Source of the DNA: Mesorhizobium huakuii
GTDB lineage: Bacteria; Pseudomonadota; Alphaproteobacteria; Rhizobiales; Rhizobiaceae
DNA: 64,000 nucleotides
Reading direction: 5' to 3'
NCBI RefSeq assembly: GCF_014189455.1
Contig: NZ_CP050296.1
Location: 4,150,001 to 4,214,000, forward strand
In this document: positions 1 through 9,107 of the stretch, piece after piece
Position numbering within the stretch: the first letter of the stretch is position 1
Layout of the letters: each line of letters begins with the position of its first letter
Program-made: the position numbers and the translations under genes
Notes under the pieces: model-generated
Told to the model about the DNA's origin: nothing
Seen by the model: the letters and a program-made list of their open reading frames with translations, nothing else
Databases searched by the model: none

Positions 1-1
1 C

Positions 2-1201
2 GACTTCACCGCCGACGTCGTCGGCTTCGGATTGACCGCCGATGAAGGCAAGCAGATCGCCTGTCTGGCTGAAAACACCGGCGGCAAGTACATCCAGGCC
101 TCAGACGAGAAGGCGCTGCAGGAAGCGCTGGTCGAGACCGTCGCCGCGCCCGCACCAGCCCCTGCGCCGGCACCAGCCCCGGCTCCCGAACCAGCACCGG
201 CGCCCGCGCCGAAAGCGGCCGAGGTCGACTACAATCTCATCCCCCAGGCGTTCTTGAAAGAGGGCGGCGAGGTGCCGAAGATCGACGTCTACTATGAGGT
301 CTTTCCGGACGATGCCAAGGGTGTCGGTGGAGACCATGTCAACGACGGCTACAACTCTGTCAAATTCCACGTTCCCGCTGGCAACTACATCGTCGTCGCC
401 TCGAGTGGTGCCGCCAAGGCGCAGCAGAAGGTCACGCTGACGGCGGACAAGGCAACGGAGCTTGCGCTCAATCTAAACGCCGCGGAGCTGTCGATCCACG
501 CCCGGCCGGCGCCGGGGGCCGAAGTCGACCGCAATGCGCAGATCAGCATCGCCTATCCCGGCGGCACGTCCGACGCCAACTACGGCGAGGTCAACTACGT
601 CGTCCCGGCCGGCGAGACCAAGGTTACCGTGAAGCTGGGGGCCGGCGAGGCAAGCGAGACCATGCAACTAGTCGCCGGCCAGGTCGTCGACAAGGACATC
701 ATCGTCGGCGTCGGCAAGGCCAAGGCCAACGCCTTCTACACCCAGGGCGGTGAGAAGGCCGAAACCGATGTGGGTTGGAAGGTGTACAAGGCCGCCAAGA
801 AGCTCGATGGCTCCCGCGATCAGGTGACCTACGCTTACGGACCCGACAGCCAGTTCGATCTGCCTCCGGGTGACTATGTGATGGGCGTCGATGTGCAGGC
901 CGTGTCCACGGAACAGCCTTTTAGCGTGACGGTCGGGCAGATGACCGATGTCAACGTGACGCTGAACGCCGGCGTCCTGGCTGTCGATGCGCCAGGCGCT
1001 GACGGCTTCAAGATCTTTGAAGCCAAGAAGAATATCCAGGGCGAGCGCAAGCAGGTGACCTACGCCTATGGAGAGAAGATGCAGACCACGCTGGCGGCGG
1101 GCGACTATGTGCTCGTGACCAATTTCACCACCGACAAGGCCGACAAGGAAACCCCTTTCACGGTCAAGGCCGGCGAGCGGAGTGAGCTCAAAGTCCAGTA
1201 G
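2..1201 (+). CDS. vWA-domain protein with tandem beta-sandwich repeats, 3' part only
   Basis: The reading frame is open from the left edge, so the start lies outside the window. The first visible residues (VVGFGLTADEG, then LAENTGGKYIQASDEKAL) match the last strand and helix of a von Willebrand factor A domain. A Pro/Ala-rich linker of about 30 residues follows, then four units of roughly 70-80 residues, each ending in a pattern like PxGDYVxxV followed by a short strand and a Val/Thr-rich edge; the last two share DQVTYAYG and KQVTYAYG. These look like small beta-sandwich (carboxypeptidase-regulatory-like or PEGA-like) domains, so an extracytoplasmic adhesive or envelope protein is likely. The signal peptide and MIDAS motif would lie upstream and cannot be checked. 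Precise function unknown. Confidence 0.7.
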   Translation, partial: DFTADVVGFGLTADEGKQIACLAENTGGKYIQASDEKALQEALVETVAAPAPAPAPAPAPAPEPAPAPAPKAAEVDYNLIPQAFLKEGGEVPKIDVYYEVFPDDAKGVGGDHVNDGYNSVKFHVPAGNYIVVASSGAAKAQQKVTLTADKATELALNLNAAELSIHARPAPGAEVDRNAQISIAYPGGTSDANYGEVNYVVPAGETKVTVKLGAGEASETMQLVAGQVVDKDIIVGVGKAKANAFYTQGGEKAETDVGWKVYKAAKKLDGSRDQVTYAYGPDSQFDLPPGDYVMGVDVQAVSTEQPFSVTVGQMTDVNVTLNAGVLAVDAPGADGFKIFEAKKNIQGERKQVTYAYGEKMQTTLAAGDYVLVTNFTTDKADKETPFTVKAGERSELKVQ

Positions 1202-1214
1202 CATCAGGACAGGC

Positions 1215-1241
1215 AAAAGGGCGGCTCAAGGCCGCCCTTTT
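1215..1241. terminator. bidirectional rho-independent terminator
   Basis: A perfect 11-bp stem (AAAAGGGCGGC / GCCGCCCTTTT) with a 5-base loop lies between the stop codons of two converging genes. The A run on one side and T run on the other let it work on both strands. Confidence 0.85.
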
Positions 1242-1260
1242 CATTCGGAAATCAGAGAGC

Positions 1261-3084
1261 TCAAGCCGTTCCGAAGGCGCTGGCGCCATGGTCGGCACGG
1301 CCCACCAACTGCCGGAAGCCGGCGAAAAGCTCGCGGCCAAAGCCGAACTCATTGCCGATGAGATCGGCTTCCGCTGTACGGCGAAGCGCGAATTCAGGAG
1401 CCGAGACAAACACCTCCAGCGTTCCAGCATCGGCGTCGAGGCGGATGATGTCGCCGTCATGGATCCTGGCGATCGGCCCGTCCTCGACTGCTTCCGGTGT
1501 CACATGGATCGCCGCCGGCACTTTGCCGGAGGCACCCGACATGCGCCCGTCGGTGACCAGCGCGACGCGCTGACCACGGTCCTGCAGGATGCCGAGCACG
1601 GTGGTCAGCTTGTGCAGTTCCGGCATGCCATTGGCCTTCGGCCCTTGGAAGCGGATGACGGCGATGAAATCGCCGGTCAGCGTGCCCGCCTTGAAGGCAT
1701 CATTCAGGCCCTGCTGGCTGTCGAACACCTTGGCCGGTGCCTCGATGAGGCGCCGTTCCGGCTTGACGGCGGAGGTCTTGATGACGGCATGGCCGAGATT
1801 GCCCGCCAGCACTTTCAGGCCGCCCGTCGGCTGGAACGCCTTGTGGAACGGCGCCAGCACCTTTTCGTCACCGCTGGCCTGCGGCGATGCCTCGCGCACC
1901 ACGGAGCCATCTGCGCCGAGCTTTGCCTCGACGGCGTAAGGCCGCAGGCCTTCGCCCCACACCGTCTGCACATCCTCGTGCAGGACGCCTTCGTCAAGCA
2001 ATTCGCGGATCAGGAAGCCGAGCCCGCCGGCGGCATGGAAATGATTCACGTCGGCAAGCCCGTTCGGATAGACCCGCGCCAGGAGCGGCACCGCTTCCGA
2101 GAGGTCGGAAATATCCTGCCAGGTCAGTGCGATGCCGGCCGCCGCCGCCATCGCGATCAGGTGGATGGTGTGGTTGGTCGAGCCGCCGGTGGCGTGCAGG
2201 CCGACGACGCCGTTGACGATCGAGCGCTCGTCGATCATCCGCCCGACCGGCGTATAGGCGTTGCCGAGCGCGGTGATCGCCAGCGCCCGCTTCGTCGCCT
2301 CGCGGGTCAAGGCCTCGCGCAGCGGCGTGCCGGGATTGACGAAGGATGCGCCCGGCGTGTGCAGGCCCATGATCTCCATCAGCATCTGGTTGGAGTTCGC
2401 CGTGCCGTAGAAGGTGCAGGTGCCCGGCCCATGGTAGGATTTGGACTCGGCTTCCAGGAGTTCGGCGCGTCCCGCCTTGCCCTCGGCATAGAGCTGGCGG
2501 ACCTTGGCTTTTTCATCGTTCGGCAGGCCTGTCGTCATCGGTCCGGCTGGAATGAACACCGCCGGCAGATGGCCGAAGGTCAGTGCCGCGATCACCAGTC
2601 CCGGCACGATCTTGTCGCAGACGCCGAGAAAGACCGCGGCGTCGAACATGTTGTGCGATAGGCCGACCGCCGCCGACATGGCGATGACGTCGCGCGAAAA
2701 CAGCGACAGCTCCATGCCGGGCTGGCCCTGCGTGACGCCGTCGCACATCGCCGGCACGCCGCCGGCTACCTGGGCGATGCCGCCAGCCTCGCGCGCCGCT
2801 TCCTTGATCACGGCAGGGTAGGTCTCGAAGGGCTGATGCGCCGACAGCATGTCGTTGTAGGAGGTGATGATGCCGAGATTGGGCACCTTGTCGGCGCCGA
2901 GCGCCAGTTTTTCCGAGGGGCTGCACACCGCAAAGCCGTGGGCGAGGTTGCCGCAGGACAGAACCGACCGGTTGGCGGTCTGGTTCGACGCCTCAGCGAT
3001 GCGGCCGAGATAGCGCTCGCGGCCAGCCTTCGAACGTTGGCGGATGCGCTCCGTGATGGCTTCGATGTCGCGTCTTGCGGTCAT
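1261..3084 (-). CDS. edd: phosphogluconate dehydratase (Entner-Doudoroff)
   Basis: Converts 6-phosphogluconate to 2-keto-3-deoxy-6-phosphogluconate in the cytoplasm. The 607-residue product has the usual length of the IlvD/Edd family and shows the three cysteines expected to hold its [4Fe-4S] cluster, in [27 protein letters not shown] and [11 protein letters not shown] chose the start [10 protein letters not shown] because an AAAGGA site sits about 9 bases upstream; an in-frame start 36 bases further upstream adds an atypical tail. It is the last gene of the zwf-pgl-edd operon, 69 bases after pgl. The KDPG aldolase gene (eda) is not in the window. Confidence 0.95.
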   Translation of the reverse strand: MTARRDIEAITERIRQRSKAGRERYLGRIAEASNQTANRSVLSCGNLAHGFAVCSPSEKLALGADKVPNLGIITSYNDMLSAHQPFETYPAVIKEAAREAGGIAQVAGGVPAMCDGVTQGQPGMELSLFSRDVIAMSAAVGLSHNMFDAAVFLGVCDKIVPGLVIAALTFGHLPAVFIPAGPMTTGLPNDEKAKVRQLYAEGKAGRAELLEAESKSYHGPGTCTFYGTANSNQMLMEIMGLHTPGASFVNPGTPLREALTREATKRALAITALGNAYTPVGRMIDERSIVNGVVGLHATGGSTNHTIHLIAMAAAAGIALTWQDISDLSEAVPLLARVYPNGLADVNHFHAAGGLGFLIRELLDEGVLHEDVQTVWGEGLRPYAVEAKLGADGSVVREASPQASGDEKVLAPFHKAFQPTGGLKVLAGNLGHAVIKTSAVKPERRLIEAPAKVFDSQQGLNDAFKAGTLTGDFIAVIRFQGPKANGMPELHKLTTVLGILQDRGQRVALVTDGRMSGASGKVPAAIHVTPEAVEDGPIARIHDGDIIRLDADAGTLEVFVSAPEFALRRTAEADLIGNEFGFGRELFAGFRQLVGRADHGASAFGTA

Positions 3085-3153
3085 GGCGGTCGGTCCTTTC
3101 AGGCGAGGTCCCGGAAACATCCTCCCGCCGTTGCCGGGACCACTAACGTAAAA

Positions 3154-3870
3154 TCAGGGCGCCCAGAAAACCTCTACGGGCCTGGGGGCGGCGTCCAGCA
3201 CGGCACGGATCGGCTTTCGCGGTCCGGGCGCGACTGCGCCGTCGAAGGCGGTGCGCTTGTCCTCGCCCTCTATGTGCAGCGCGATGAAGCCGGCATCGAT
3301 GATGCGCGCCAGCGTCAGGGTCAGCCGAGGCTCGCCCGCACTGGCCGCATGAACCGGCAGGATGATCCTGTCCGAGGCGGGGTCGAGCAGCTTGGCCAGA
3401 TCATCGGCATCGGGAAAGAACGAGGCGGTGTGGCCGTCCGGCCCCATGCCGAGCACCACGACATCGAGCGGCCAGGGCAGGGAGCGCAGTGCGGCATCGT
3501 CCGATGCCGCCGCATCCTCGATGCCGGATGCCTCATGGTAGAGCGGCACGAAGCGTGCAGCTTTGGCCGCGTTCTGCAACAGATTGGCGACCACCAGCCC
3601 GGCATTGGAGCGCGGCGAGGAGGCTGGCACGAAACGCTCGTCGACCAGCGTCACGATCACCTTGTCCCAGGCGATCGGCGCCACTGAGAGGGCAGCGAAG
3701 AACTTTGCCGGCGTCGTGCCGCCGGAGACGGCCAGCACGGCCGTGCCGCGTTCGGCCATCGCCCTGGTCAGGCGATCGGCCACGCGGGCGGCCAGCGCCG
3801 CCGCCAGTTTCGGCCGGTCGGGGAAAGCGTTCCAGTTGTAGCTGGCGCTGGTCAATTGCTCTCGTGCCAT
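3154..3870 (-). CDS. pgl: 6-phosphogluconolactonase
   Basis: Hydrolyses 6-phosphoglucono-1,5-lactone to 6-phosphogluconate, between Zwf and Edd. The 238-residue protein shows the family motifs LAVSGGTTPAKFF, TLVDERFVP (with the following SNAG) and GMGPDGHTASFFP. Its start overlaps the 3' end of zwf by 19 bases, so the two are probably translationally coupled. Order and orientation (zwf, pgl, edd) are those of the rhizobial Entner-Doudoroff operon, which is the main glucose route in these bacteria. Confidence 0.95.
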   Translation of the reverse strand: MAREQLTSASYNWNAFPDRPKLAAALAARVADRLTRAMAERGTAVLAVSGGTTPAKFFAALSVAPIAWDKVIVTLVDERFVPASSPRSNAGLVVANLLQNAAKAARFVPLYHEASGIEDAAASDDAALRSLPWPLDVVVLGMGPDGHTASFFPDADDLAKLLDPASDRIILPVHAASAGEPRLTLTLARIIDAGFIALHIEGEDKRTAFDGAVAPGPRKPIRAVLDAAPRPVEVFWAP

Positions 3871-5321
3871 GTCCGCCCGTCACGTTCGATCAGCGCTATC
3901 GACGCCGACGGCCCCCATGTGCCCGCCGTATAGCCCTGTGCTTCCTGCTTGGCGCCTTCCCAGGCATTCTGGATTGGGTCGATCCATTTCCAGGCGGCTT
4001 CCACTTCGTCGCGGCGCATGAACAGCGTCTGGTTGCCACGGATGACATCCATGATCAGCCGTTCATAGGCGTCGGGTGCACGGCCGTCGAAGGATTGCGC
4101 GAAGCTCATGTCGAGCGAGATCTGGCGCAGCCGCATGCCGCCCGGTCCTGGATCCTTGATCATGATGAACTGCTTGACGCCTTCGTCGGGCTGCAGCCGG
4201 ATGACCAGCTGGTTGGCGAAGATCGGTCCGGCGCTGTCGCCGAAGATCGAATGCGGGATAGGCTTGAACTCGATGACGATTTCCGAAACCCGGGTCGCCA
4301 GCCGCTTGCCGGTCCTGAGGTAGAACGGAACGCCGGCCCAGCGCCAGGTGCCGATCTCTGCCTTGATGGCGACGAAGGTCTCGGTGTTGCTGTCCTTGCC
4401 GAGCTCTTCGACATAGCCCTTCACCGGCCCGCCGGCGGATGCGCCGGCGCGGTACTGGCCGCGCACGGTGTGCTTCGGCGCCTCGTTGCCGTTGATGCGC
4501 TTCAGCGCCCGCAGCACCTTCAGCTTCTCGTCGCGCACGGCGTCGGCGTCCATGGACGACGGCGCCTCCATGGCGACGAGGCAAAGCAGCTGCAGCATGT
4601 GGTTCTGCACCATGTCGCGCAGCGCGCCGGCCTTGTCGTAATAGGTGACACGGTCTTCCAGGCCGACTGTCTCGGCCACCGTGATCTGCACGTGGTCGAT
4701 ATGGGCGGAATTCCACAGCGGCTCGTAAAGCGCGTTGGCAAAGCGCAGCGCCATCAGGTTCTGCACCGTCTCCTTGCCGAGATAGTGGTCGATGCGGAAG
4801 ATCTGGCTTTCGTGGAAGTCGTCTCCGACCAGGTCGTTGAGCGCCCGCGCCGAGGCAAGGTCGCGGCCGATCGGCTTCTCCAGCACGATGCGTGAGTTCG
4901 GCGTGATCAGCTTGTGCTCTTTCAGCTTGTGCGAGATATCGCCGAACAGCGCCGGCGCCACCGCCAGGTAGAAGGCGCGGATGCTCTCGCTCTCGCCGAT
5001 CGCCTTCTTCAACTTGTCGAAGCCGGCACCGCTCGTCGCATCGGCCGAGACGTAGGAAAGCCGCGCCAGGAAGGTCTTCAGTTCCTTTGCGTCGATATCG
5101 GCCGGCTTGACGTGGTCGGAGATCGCCTGGCTGGCGAAGGCCCGGAATTCCTCGTCGCTCATCTTCGAGCGCGACGTGCCGATGATGCGCGTCGGCTCGG
5201 AGAATTGATGGTCGCGCTGGCGATAGTAGAGCGACGGCAGAAGCTTGCGTTCCGACAGGTCGCCGGTGCCGCCGAAAATGATGAAGTCGAAAGGGTCGAC
5301 GGGGATGATCTGGCTGGTCAT
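3852..5321 (-). CDS. zwf: glucose-6-phosphate 1-dehydrogenase
   Basis: Oxidises glucose 6-phosphate to 6-phosphogluconolactone with NAD(P)+. The 489-residue length is standard. The N-terminal nucleotide-binding motif FGGTGDLSERKLLP (residues about 16-30), EKPIGRDL and the catalytic signature RIDHYLGKETVQNL are all present. First gene of the operon with pgl and edd; the roughly 300 bases upstream separate it from a divergent SDR gene and should hold its promoter. Confidence 0.96.
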   Translation of the reverse strand: MTSQIIPVDPFDFIIFGGTGDLSERKLLPSLYYRQRDHQFSEPTRIIGTSRSKMSDEEFRAFASQAISDHVKPADIDAKELKTFLARLSYVSADATSGAGFDKLKKAIGESESIRAFYLAVAPALFGDISHKLKEHKLITPNSRIVLEKPIGRDLASARALNDLVGDDFHESQIFRIDHYLGKETVQNLMALRFANALYEPLWNSAHIDHVQITVAETVGLEDRVTYYDKAGALRDMVQNHMLQLLCLVAMEAPSSMDADAVRDEKLKVLRALKRINGNEAPKHTVRGQYRAGASAGGPVKGYVEELGKDSNTETFVAIKAEIGTWRWAGVPFYLRTGKRLATRVSEIVIEFKPIPHSIFGDSAGPIFANQLVIRLQPDEGVKQFIMIKDPGPGGMRLRQISLDMSFAQSFDGRAPDAYERLIMDVIRGNQTLFMRRDEVEAAWKWIDPIQNAWEGAKQEAQGYTAGTWGPSASIALIERDGRTWHESN

Positions 5322-5630
5322 GGTCTGTCCGCTTTGACGCCGGTCGCGAGTACGCGGCTGATATATTCTAATCGATTTAAATTTTCCAGTGCCATGGTGT
5401 CACATCAAGGACCAATCGCTGGATATTGATTGGGTCCACATGTGCGCTTGACACTGGCGCTTGCCGGAGGCTTGTCGGTGAACGAAGACTCCGGAAGCTT
5501 TCGCAGTTGCAGCATAGAACGTGAATGTGACGAAAGCTAAGGGAGAAATGGCGCGTTGTCTGTCGCGGCATGGGCCGAGGCGGTCGGCCGCCTTGTCGGC
5601 TCTGAGAAGACATCAATGAGCGGGAAAAGC
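5322..5630. other. intergenic region between zwf and a divergent SDR gene
   Basis: No convincing gene. An AT-rich patch about 40-65 bases upstream of the zwf start contains the 8-bp palindrome AATCGATT (5370-5377) next to TTTAAATTTT, the best candidate for a zwf promoter or operator. Rhizobial zwf operons can be controlled by HexR-type repressors, but I could not match a specific HexR site. Confidence 0.35.
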
Positions 5631-6377
5631 ATGCGTCTGGAAAACAAGGTCGCCATCATCACCGGCGCGGCATCCGGGTTTGGCGAAGGCATGGCCAAGC
5701 GTTTTGCCGAAGAGGGCGCCAGGGTGGTTGTCGCCGATCTCAATGCCAAGGGCGCCGAGCGCGTCGCCGGCGAGATCGGCGAGGCGGCGATCTGGACGCA
5801 GACCGATGTTTCGCTGCGCTCCGAATTCGACGAGATGGTCTATGCCGCAAAGAGCGCCTTCGGCCGCATCGACATCATGGTCAACAATGCCGGTTTTACG
5901 CACCGCAATGGCGACATGCTCAAGGTCGACGAGGAGACCTTCGACCTGATCACCGCTGTCAATATGAAGGCGATCTATCACGCGGCCCTTGCCGTGGTGC
6001 CGATCATGGACCAGCAAGGGGGTGGCGTCATCCTGACCACGGCCTCGACCGCAGGACTCAGGCCACGGCCCGGGCTCACCTGGTACAATGCCTCGAAAGG
6101 CTGGGCGATTACGGCTACCAAATCGATGGCAGTGGAACTCGCACCCAAGAACATCCGCGTCAACTGCCTCTGCCCGGTCGCCGGCGAAACCGGCATGCTG
6201 GAGAAATTCATGGGCGCCGACACGCCCGAGATACGCGAGACATTCCGCGCCTCGATCCCGCTCGGCCGGCTTTCGACCCCGCTCGATATCGCCAATGCCG
6301 CACTCTGGCTGGCATCGGATGAAGCCGCCTTCATCACCGGCGTGGCGCTGGAGGTCGATGGCGGCCGCTGCATCTGA
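5631..6377 (+). CDS. SDR family oxidoreductase (glucose dehydrogenase / FabG-like)
   Basis: A 248-residue classical short-chain dehydrogenase. It shows the nucleotide-binding motif TGAASGFGEG, the structural NNAG, and the catalytic Ser with YNASK (Tyr-x-x-x-Lys), and it ends with a typical EVDGGRCI tail. The start MRLENKVAIITG fits the family; in-frame upstream starts at 5556 and 5616 would add an atypical leader. It lies divergent to zwf. The substrate cannot be told from sequence; a sugar or polyol alcohol is a reasonable guess next to glucose-catabolism genes. Confidence 0.85.
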   Translation: MRLENKVAIITGAASGFGEGMAKRFAEEGARVVVADLNAKGAERVAGEIGEAAIWTQTDVSLRSEFDEMVYAAKSAFGRIDIMVNNAGFTHRNGDMLKVDEETFDLITAVNMKAIYHAALAVVPIMDQQGGGVILTTASTAGLRPRPGLTWYNASKGWAITATKSMAVELAPKNIRVNCLCPVAGETGMLEKFMGADTPEIRETFRASIPLGRLSTPLDIANAALWLASDEAAFITGVALEVDGGRCI

Positions 6378-6484
6378 GGGGTATCGTCATTGCAACGCCG
6401 GTCGGTTTGCCCGCCCCCGCGACTCGGATTTGACTTGAGGGTCTCATGGCCTAGTGTTTCACAAGCTAGGGGGTCGACGGCGCG

Positions 6485-7789
6485 ATGAACGCGAGAGTGC
6501 GGAAGGTTCGCGAAGACCTGCAGCGTCGCGTCAAGGTCTACAGGGCCAGGCGCGCCCGGGCGAAAAGCAAGGCGACCTTCATCGGTGTCACCGGCAGTTC
6601 GGGTAAATCGACCGTCACGGCGCTGCTTGGGCATATACTGGCCGCCCATCGACCGACCTATTCACGCGTACTCGCCAACACCATGAACTCGCTGGTCAGC
6701 ACGCTCTACAAGCGCATGCGGCAAGCGAGTGAGGTCGACTATGTCGTTTTCGAAGCCGGGGCCTCCGGCGTCGATACCCTGCGGCCGATGGCGGAAATGC
6801 TGCAGCCGCATGTGGCTGTCGTCACCATGGTCCGCCTTGAGCATTTTGCCAGTTTCAGGACCGTTGAGAATGTTGCCAGGGAAAAGCGCGCCTTGGTCGA
6901 AGCGCTGCGGCCGGACGGTCTTGCCGTCCTCAACGCGGACGATCCCCACGTGGCCGGCATGGCTGCCGGCGCGGGATGCTGTGTCGTTACTTTCGGCACG
7001 GCTGAAATGGCCGACTATCGTGTCACCGACATCCACGCCGCCTATCCGGATCGGCTGACGCTTTCGATCCACTGGCGCGGCGGCGTGCTTGAACTCAAGA
7101 CGCTGTTTCCGGGCGAACATTTCTGGCTGCCGACCGCGGCCGCCGTTGCGACGGCGCTCGAACTCGGCGTCCCTCCGGACAAGGTTGCCGCAGAGCTGGC
7201 GACTTTCCAACCATTGGTTAATCGCTGTGCCGTGCTCGTCGCCGAAGGTGGCCCGCACTTCATCGTCGATGCCGCCAAAGCGCCTTGGCACTCGATCAAC
7301 CTTGCCTTGGACATGGTGGCCAAGGCCACTGTCGGCCGAAAGCGCATCGTGCTTGGCCAGATATCGGACTATTCCGGCTCGAACAGGAAATACGCCACCG
7401 CCTACCAAACCGCGCGGGAGATTTCGGATCAGGTGATCTACACCGGCGACCATGCACATCGCTCGGAAGCGGGGCAGGCTGACCGCGACAGCGGCCGGTT
7501 TGTCGAGCTTCGCACGCCGAAGGAAGTCTCCGACCATATCAGGCGCACGGCGGTGCCGGGCGAACTGATACTCGTCAAGAGTTCTTCGAACCTTCACCTC
7601 GAGCGCATCGCGCTCGCCTGGACCCATGACGTCAAATGCTGGATTCCCGTCTGCGGCAAGCGGGAGGGCTGCGCCACCTGCGGCCTCTATGAGGTGCCGT
7701 TCGAGCAGCACGGCGACCATGTCAGGCAAGGCAGGCGCGCCAGACGGTGGCAGCGGTTGCGGCGCCTGTTCGGCGGCGGGCCGTCATAG
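6485..7789 (+). CDS. orphan Mur-ligase-family protein with cysteine-rich C-terminal tail
   Basis: The 434-residue protein has the ATP-binding P-loop of Mur ligases (GVTGSSGKSTVTALLGHIL, residues about 34-52), the NADDPH motif and a KSSSNLHLERI stretch in the C-terminal domain, so it should form an amide bond between an acid and an amino compound using ATP. The N-terminal UDP-binding domain of true MurC-F enzymes is missing: a short basic leader runs straight into the P-loop. The last 60 residues contain four cysteines spaced as CWIPVCGKREGCATC, like a small metal-binding knuckle. It is not near a division/cell-wall cluster, so a role outside peptidoglycan synthesis (a CapB-like polymer or ligand synthetase) is possible. 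Confidence 0.7.
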   Translation: MNARVRKVREDLQRRVKVYRARRARAKSKATFIGVTGSSGKSTVTALLGHILAAHRPTYSRVLANTMNSLVSTLYKRMRQASEVDYVVFEAGASGVDTLRPMAEMLQPHVAVVTMVRLEHFASFRTVENVAREKRALVEALRPDGLAVLNADDPHVAGMAAGAGCCVVTFGTAEMADYRVTDIHAAYPDRLTLSIHWRGGVLELKTLFPGEHFWLPTAAAVATALELGVPPDKVAAELATFQPLVNRCAVLVAEGGPHFIVDAAKAPWHSINLALDMVAKATVGRKRIVLGQISDYSGSNRKYATAYQTAREISDQVIYTGDHAHRSEAGQADRDSGRFVELRTPKEVSDHIRRTAVPGELILVKSSSNLHLERIALAWTHDVKCWIPVCGKREGCATCGLYEVPFEQHGDHVRQGRRARRWQRLRRLFGGGPS

Positions 7790-7819
7790 GCCGGCCCCAG
7801 CCGCAAATGCGCAGACACA

Positions 7820-8718
7820 TCAGGCGCCGGTCTTGATGTAGCTCTTGTAGATCCAGCCGGTCTTGCCGTTGTAGACGATCTGGCACCATTGCTTACAGCT
7901 CATCACCTGCACCGAAGTCCTTGCCGGCACCGTGGCGATGGCGGCTGCGTTCTTCTTCGGGCCGCTGCGCATGGTCACGGCTCTCAGGATGCGCCCATTG
8001 CCGGCCGCCGCCGTTTTGCGCGGCTTGGCCTTGGCCTTGCTGCCATCATCGTCGGTCGCCGCCGGCTGCTGTTCGGGTGTCTGCGGCTGCACTTCGGGTA
8101 TCGCGGCGGTCTGCGCGCCATCCGGATTGCTGCCTGCCGCCGGTGCCGGCGCGGCAACCTTGGCAAGTTCGCTGGCGGCATCGGTATCGGTCGCCGATTG
8201 CGCGAATGCCGCCGCGACAGCCGGCTTGTCCGGCGCCGGCTCGGCCTGAGTGGCCACCTGATTGGGGCCAGCCGCTTGATTGGAATCAGGTGCCGCCGAA
8301 GCGGTCTTCGGCTGTGCCTCGGTCCAGCGGGGGTTATTGGCGGCAAGCGCTTGTATGTTTGCTTTCGCCGCTGCCACGGTCGGTGAGACCTGGTCGGACT
8401 TGCGGGCGGGCTGCGGCACGGTCGCCGCGGCCACCGTCGTTCCGGCAGGCACGATCTTCGTCGTCTTCACCGGAATGGTCGGAATGCTTTGTTCCTGGCT
8501 GGCGGCCGCTTGCCGCTCGCTCGTCGGCAAGGCCAGCCAGAGCGCCACCGCGCCACGCCGAGCAGCGCGGCGGTGCCGACCGCGGCAATCACCAGATGCG
8601 AGTTCGAGCGGACTTCCTGCCAGAAGGACGGCCGCATGTCGTATCCGAACTGCATGGCAAAGCGCCGACGTTCCGGCGCACCGAAACTGAAGGGCTCTCT
8701 CACTCTTGCCACCTCCAT
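7820..8718 (-). pseudogene. SH3-domain membrane protein, frameshifted
   Basis: Two overlapping frames make one sensible protein. The first frame gives MEVARVREPFSFGAPERR then a helix starting HLVIAAVGTAALLGV; the second continues VALWLALPTSERQ, an Ala/Pro/Gln-rich periplasmic linker of about 170 residues, and a C-terminal bacterial SH3 domain (VTMRSGPKKNAAAIATVP, then WCQIVYNGKTGWI). Joining them restores a single transmembrane helix. The break is near 8545-8557 in a GCGCCACCGCGCC stretch and equals one missing base. Likely a cell-wall-associated protein of unknown role. The indel may be a sequencing error. Confidence 0.7.
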
Positions 8719-9103
8719 ACGCGGGCCAATGTTCTTTCGATCGTTGCCGGAAGTCCGGCATTTGATCGGCATCGGTCCCAAAATCAACGCGGGCAAGCCC
8801 GCAGCAATCCCCGAATAATCGCCCAGAAGCGCGAACCTTTCGCCCGCGATTGTGGCATCAGTACGCCATTATAGGGGATTCTGCGCCTTTGACGGCATTT
8901 CCGCAATGTGCCGCTAGGGCAACAAATGTTACAATGATATTACAATATTACATCAGCCCGTGATGGCGTGGGACCGTGGCGATCCGATCCCGCCTATGCA
9001 TGTCGCCCAAAAGTGATCTCGGTTTTGGGAGAACGACGTGCATAAAACAAAGATCTAAAGCGCGTCACATGAATCCGTTTCAACGCGTTCAACGCGACGC
9101 GCT
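8719..9103. other. intergenic region holding a rhizobial repeat
   Basis: No gene is seen. About 8915-8955 is AT-rich and could hold a promoter. The right third is filled by a two-stem palindromic repeat, listed separately. Confidence 0.5.
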
Positions 9104-9107
9104 TTAG
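8997..9107. repeat. two-stem palindromic intergenic element (RIME-like)
   Basis: Two back-to-back inverted repeats. The first runs from TGCATGTCG-CCCAAAA to TTTTGGG and GACGTGCA (8997-9042). The second has perfect 12-bp arms CTAAAGCGCGTC (9055-9066) and GACGCGCTTTAG (9096-9107). From memory, this composition is common between genes in Mesorhizobium and resembles rhizobial RIME/REP elements; copy number could not be checked. The outer arm contains the stop codon of the neighbouring oxidoreductase. Confidence 0.65.

Noticed and set aside
1288..2661. 457-codon open frame on the plus strand opposite edd
   Set aside because: Shadow frame of a highly GC-biased gene; no known motifs, and edd on the other strand is fully conserved.
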